A stretch of 41,486 bases of DNA, from positions 1-41,486 of the IMG/VR virus record IMGVR_UViG_3300020419_000031; one strand, 5' to 3'. Positions within the stretch are counted from its first letter, which is position 1. Each line of letters starts with the position of its first letter. The notes beneath the pieces are model-generated. The model was not told the origin of the DNA. It was given only the letters and a program-made list of their open reading frames with translations, and made no database searches. Made by a program: the position numbers and the translations under genes. Below are positions 38,895-41,486 of this stretch, one piece after another. Origin of the DNA: a virus.

Positions 38895-39502
38895 ACAGGG
38901 AATATCCCGATCATCCTGAAGATGAAATGTGGAAAACAATTAATCCTGATGAAATGTGGGTATTAGATAAACTTATACTTTCAAGAAAAATGGGTTATAT
39001 ATGCGGACCTGTGGGCACAGATGTTCCTAAACCAGATTGGTATATAGTTAGACCTTGTGTTAACGCAATGGGATTAGGCTTAGGTGCACAAAAAGTATGG
39101 ATAGAAGAAGCAACAATAGATCTGCCGTTAGGTTTTTTTTGGTGTGAATGGTTTGAAGGTCGACATTTTTCAGTAGACTATAAATGGGGTAACCAAATTT
39201 TATGTGTAGAAGGTTTTAAGGAAAGTAACACATTTACAAAATGGGATAAATGGCTTCGAATCCACAAACACATACCAGCCCCTGAAATTATATTAAATAG
39301 TTTTATAAACAAAGAACATTTGAACTGTGAATACATAGGTGACAAATTGATTGAAGTACATTTAAGACAAAATACTGATTTTGATAACAATATTAACGAG
39401 TTTATTCCAGTATGGGAAGGACAGAATACAGCACCTCCGGTAGGATACAGGTATATTGATTACCCAGATGTCCACGGGAGGATTGGCGCATTTGTAAAAT
39501 GA
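38864..39502 (+). CDS. Hypothetical protein, possibly ATP-grasp-like
   Basis: 212 residues from ATG 38864; an in-frame ATG at 38840 would add eight residues and cannot be excluded. Notable segments are DWYIVRPCVNAMGLGLGAQK, FFWCEWFEGRHFSVDYKWGN, and LNCEYIGDKLIEVHLRQNTD with IPVWEG. The order of an early VRP..G and a late E-V-H-L-R-x-N is reminiscent of ATP-grasp ligases, but the match is weak. Overlaps the previous gene and ends in ATGA with an in-frame start of the next one. Confidence 0.5.
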   Translation: MAIQDGRRNLDREYPDHPEDEMWKTINPDEMWVLDKLILSRKMGYICGPVGTDVPKPDWYIVRPCVNAMGLGLGAQKVWIEEATIDLPLGFFWCEWFEGRHFSVDYKWGNQILCVEGFKESNTFTKWDKWLRIHKHIPAPEIILNSFINKEHLNCEYIGDKLIEVHLRQNTDFDNNINEFIPVWEGQNTAPPVGYRYIDYPDVHGRIGAFVK

Positions 39503-39504
39503 GC

Positions 39505-39525
39505 GGCCCCTCTCATAAGGAGGCC
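39505..39525 (+). promoter_or_regulatory. Hairpin covering a Shine-Dalgarno sequence
   Basis: GGCC at 39505-39508 pairs with GGCC at 39522-39525, extended by TCT with GGA (39511-39513 with 39519-39521) after a two-base bulge. The loop side holds AAGGAGG (39517-39523), eight bases before ATG 39532. The structure would mask this strong ribosome site until opened, for instance by ribosomes reading the upstream gene. Confidence 0.35.
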
Positions 39526-39531
39526 TGCAGG

Positions 39532-39699
39532 ATGTTTTGGATAGTAAAAGGACATTTGAATACATCCGATGAAACCATTTATAGTTGTTACGATTCTTAC
39601 TTTAAACGAATGTGGTGTAATTTACAGGGAGAAAGTGTTGAATTTAATGGAACTTTGAATGGTTTTGAAGAAGCATACGCCAACAGATTGGAAAAATAA
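39532..39699 (+). CDS. Small hypothetical protein
   Basis: 55 residues from ATG 39532, chosen because AAGGAGG lies eight bases upstream; an ATG at 39499, overlapping the previous stop, would add 11 residues. Sequence is aromatic-rich and polar (MFWIVKGHLNTSDETIYSCY; RMWCNLQGESVEFNGTLNGF). No family recognised. It is the last gene before the promoter of the DsbA-like gene. Confidence 0.5.
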   Translation: MFWIVKGHLNTSDETIYSCYDSYFKRMWCNLQGESVEFNGTLNGFEEAYANRLEK

Positions 39700-39702
39700 A
39701 AC

Positions 39703-39731
39703 TTGACAAATAAACAAAAATACATTATAAT
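39703..39731 (+). promoter_or_regulatory. Sigma70-type promoter (TTGACA-17-TATAAT)
   Basis: TTGACA at 39703-39708 and TATAAT at 39726-39731, 17 bases apart, in the 54-base gap before the DsbA-like gene. Start near 39738. CTAGGAG ribosome site follows. Confidence 0.85.
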
Positions 39732-39753
39732 TAGGCAACACTAGGAGAATAAC

Positions 39754-40014
39754 ATGACTGATAGAGTATATGGACAAGATGAAAAGGCCAAACTAGAAAG
39801 ACTAGTAAATGAAGGTGCAACAGTTTTACAGGAAGTTGCAGATCTTCAAGAAGGTTTAAAAGAAACTGTAAAAGCAATTTCTGAAGAACTTAACGTTAAG
39901 CCTGCACTTATTAACAAAGCAATTAAGGTTGCTCATAAAGGTGACTGGCATAAAGTTGCAGATGAGTTTGAAGATTTAGAAACTCTTGTTGTAACAGTTG
40001 GTAAAGACAAGTAA
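39754..40014 (+). CDS. dsbA: DsbA-like double-stranded DNA-binding protein
   Basis: 86 residues, helical and charged, close to T4 DsbA in size (89). Features match this T4-type family: an N-terminal acidic helix (MTDRVYGQDEKAKLERLVNE), DLQEGLKETVKAISEELNVK, and PALINKAIKVAHKGDWHKVA. In T4 this protein binds double-stranded DNA and has been linked to late transcription. This is the phage DNA-binding DsbA, not the thiol oxidase. Its strong early promoter and its place before gp43 fit a role in the shift from early to late expression. Confidence 0.7.
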   Translation: MTDRVYGQDEKAKLERLVNEGATVLQEVADLQEGLKETVKAISEELNVKPALINKAIKVAHKGDWHKVADEFEDLETLVVTVGKDK

Positions 40015-40015
40015 G

Positions 40016-40090
40016 TAAATAAAATATACGCCCTATACCGATTGGTGGGCATGTAGCAAGGTTAGTTGGCCACAAGCAACGAAGGAAGTA
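40016..40090 (+). promoter_or_regulatory. TAAATA box and structured 5' leader
   Basis: The gap between two genes has AGTAAATAAA (TAAATA 40016-40021), then two possible hairpins. The first pairs GCCC (40030-40033) with GGGC (40047-40050) and ACC (40037-40039) with GGT (40044-40046) around loop GATT. The second pairs GTTG (40065-40068) with CAAC (40077-40080). AAGGA follows, then ATG 40091. It may be a translational control element. It is not a tRNA: no cloverleaf can be drawn. Confidence 0.35.
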
Positions 40091-40699
40091 ATGACAAATA
40101 GTTGTAGCACATTTTACATCTCGCACCCGATCTCTGTCCGGCACGGACCTATAGGATTCCAACATAGAAAACTAATTGTAGATTATTTTTTAGCACTAAA
40201 AGATAAAGGCGAATACATTCCAGCTACTGAAGATAGAGGCTGGAAAACTGATTGGGAAATCCATTTAAATCATAAGATACTTGATCCTTTGTTGGACATG
40301 ATACATCTGTGGTATTGTAAACACATTGTAGGTCCTAGAGGCCCGCACTTTATTGTTAAAGACACATACTATGATACAGATAAGTTCAATATTGATGCTA
40401 ATGTTTGGTTTCAAGAATACCTGCCAGGACAAATAAGTCCACAACATGAACACGGATCATTATCTAGGTACAGTTGGGTTTACTATTTGGATGTAGGAGA
40501 AAATGGTAGTCCTCTTACTTTTGTCCAATTAAATGAAGATAAAAATGAACTACAAAAGGTTGACGAAATACATTTACCCGTGTATAATGATATGATAGTA
40601 ATGTTTCCAAGTATGATACATCACAAGGTTTATGCAAGTCAAACTAAAAGATACGTATTAGCAGGAAATATAAATGATATTAATTATGAGGAGAAATAA
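40091..40699 (+). CDS. 2OG-Fe(II) oxygenase
   Basis: 202 residues with the conserved core of phage 2OG-FeII_5 enzymes: SPQHEHGSLSRYSWVYYLDV (candidate ligands His119 and His121), MIVMFPSMIHHKVYASQTKR (distal His177 or 178, and Arg187 for 2-oxoglutarate), ending LAGNIND. Oxidises an unknown substrate at the cost of 2-oxoglutarate and oxygen. Related in layout to the protein at 17384. One-base overlap with the DNA polymerase gene suggests co-expression with replication. Confidence 0.75.
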   Translation: MTNSCSTFYISHPISVRHGPIGFQHRKLIVDYFLALKDKGEYIPATEDRGWKTDWEIHLNHKILDPLLDMIHLWYCKHIVGPRGPHFIVKDTYYDTDKFNIDANVWFQEYLPGQISPQHEHGSLSRYSWVYYLDVGENGSPLTFVQLNEDKNELQKVDEIHLPVYNDMIVMFPSMIHHKVYASQTKRYVLAGNINDINYEEK

Positions 40700-41486
40700 T
40701 GAGTTACGTTGACGCATACTTTGATAGAGATTCAGATATAATTAGAGTCGTTGAACGTAACGATGGTAAAAGACTTTACACAGAATATCCAGTTAAGTAC
40801 ACATTTTACTATGATGATCCTAGAGGTAAGCACAAAAGCATATATGGAGATCCGATTAGTCGTATAGTAAGTAAAAATACTAAAGACTTCCGTAAAGAAC
40901 TTGCAATTAATAACAAAAGAAAATTATTTGAAAGTGATATCAATCCTATATTCCAATGTTTAAGTGAAAACTATCTTAATCAAGATGCTCCTAAACTAAA
41001 CATTGCTTTCTTTGATATTGAAACTGACTTTGATCCTGAACGTGGATTCGCAGACCCAAGCGATCCGTTTATGCCTATAACTGCAATCACTGTGCATTTA
41101 CAATGGCTTGATGCTTTGATAACTTTAGCAGTTCCGCCAAAGACTTTGACAATGGCTGAGGCAAAAGAACAGACTAAGGAATGGGGACAGGAATGTGTAC
41201 TCTTTGAAAAAGAAGGAGATATGTTAGAAGCATTCTTAGATCTAATTGAAGATAGTGATATCCTTACTGGTTGGAATAGTGAAGGTTATGATATTCCTTA
41301 TACAGTGAATAGAGTAAGCAGAGTCCTAAGTAAAGATGATACAAGACGTTTTTGTTTATGGAAACAACTTCCGAAAAAACGTGAATATGAAAAATATGGT
41401 AAATCAGCTGAAACCTATGACCTAGTAGGTAGAGTACATTTAGATAGTTTAGAATTATATCGTAAATACACATATGAAGAAAGACA
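40699..41486 (+). CDS. 43: DNA polymerase gp43, family B (3' end outside window)
   Basis: 262 residues visible; the frame is open to the right edge. MSYVDAYFDRDSDIIRVVER is a typical T4-like gp43 start, with GAGGAG (40688-40693) as ribosome site. The N-terminal and exonuclease domains are included: Exo I FFDIETDFD, and Exo II-type GWNSEGYDIPYTVNRV. The polymerase palm lies outside. It is the replicative DNA polymerase with proofreading, working with the clamp loader whose gp44 subunit is at 14471. Confidence 0.93.
   Translation, partial: MSYVDAYFDRDSDIIRVVERNDGKRLYTEYPVKYTFYYDDPRGKHKSIYGDPISRIVSKNTKDFRKELAINNKRKLFESDINPIFQCLSENYLNQDAPKLNIAFFDIETDFDPERGFADPSDPFMPITAITVHLQWLDALITLAVPPKTLTMAEAKEQTKEWGQECVLFEKEGDMLEAFLDLIEDSDILTGWNSEGYDIPYTVNRVSRVLSKDDTRRFCLWKQLPKKREYEKYGKSAETYDLVGRVHLDSLELYRKYTYEER

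Noticed and set aside
40022-40090. tRNA gene in the gap before the oxygenase
   Set aside because: Hairpins are present but there is no seven-base acceptor stem, anticodon arm or TTCGA loop.
1-41486. CRISPR arrays, IS elements or attachment sites
   Set aside because: No regularly spaced repeats, transposase, integrase or tRNA-like attachment sequence was seen by eye.

Overview
This 41.5-kb stretch is AT-rich and almost fully coding, with genes that abut or overlap by 1-30 bases. It looks like part of the genome of a marine T4-like myovirus. Recognisable T4-type genes are a family B DNA polymerase (gp43, cut by the right edge), the clamp-loader ATPase (gp44), a DexA-type exonuclease, a DsbA-like DNA-binding protein and a GroES/gp31-like co-chaperonin. 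The low GC and the accessory set (mazG, phoH, thyX, speD, 2OG-Fe(II) oxygenases, an alphaproteobacterial-type FdxA ferredoxin) suggest a virus of an AT-rich marine alphaproteobacterium such as SAR11. The host is an inference.

Layout. 1-11222: tail-fibre and adhesin genes, including a subtilisin-like protease and a putative-Ig repeat protein. 11222-18605: a dense mixed operon with a short DnaE-like protein, a co-chaperonin, MazG, DexA-like exonuclease, gp44, an APS-kinase-like protein, an HxGH nucleotidyltransferase, a 7Fe-type ferredoxin, an HNH nuclease, a parvulin, a CHCC zinc-finger protein, a 2OG oxygenase and ThyX. 18590-19312 (minus): PhoH. 19436-23469: two unknowns, then a lysis cassette (GH19 endolysin, nested i-spanin and o-spanin, an extra tiny lipoprotein, two short membrane proteins of which one is MscS-like, and a holin-like protein). 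23496-26654: DnaJ-like and ClpA-like proteins. 26626-38091: a run of large, poorly known, multi-domain proteins interrupted by a minus-strand SpeD. Several begin with a short peptide resembling the T4 capsid-targeting sequence and its prohead-protease site, so they may be packaged in the head and injected. 38096-41486: a 41-residue, 12-cysteine metallothionein-like protein, unknowns, DsbA-like protein, a second 2OG oxygenase and the start of gp43.

Regulation. Four good sigma70-type promoters (TTGACA, 16-17 bp, TATAAT-like) precede genes at 13300, 24390, 29888 and 39754. A separate recurring TAAATA element, like the T4 late promoter, lies upstream of many genes on both strands. In several cases it overlaps the stop codon of the previous gene and sits 5-6 bases from an ATG that has no Shine-Dalgarno sequence, which would give leaderless late mRNAs.

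No tRNA, rRNA, CRISPR array, insertion sequence or convincing intrinsic terminator was seen. No gene-free stretch exceeds about 125 bases.
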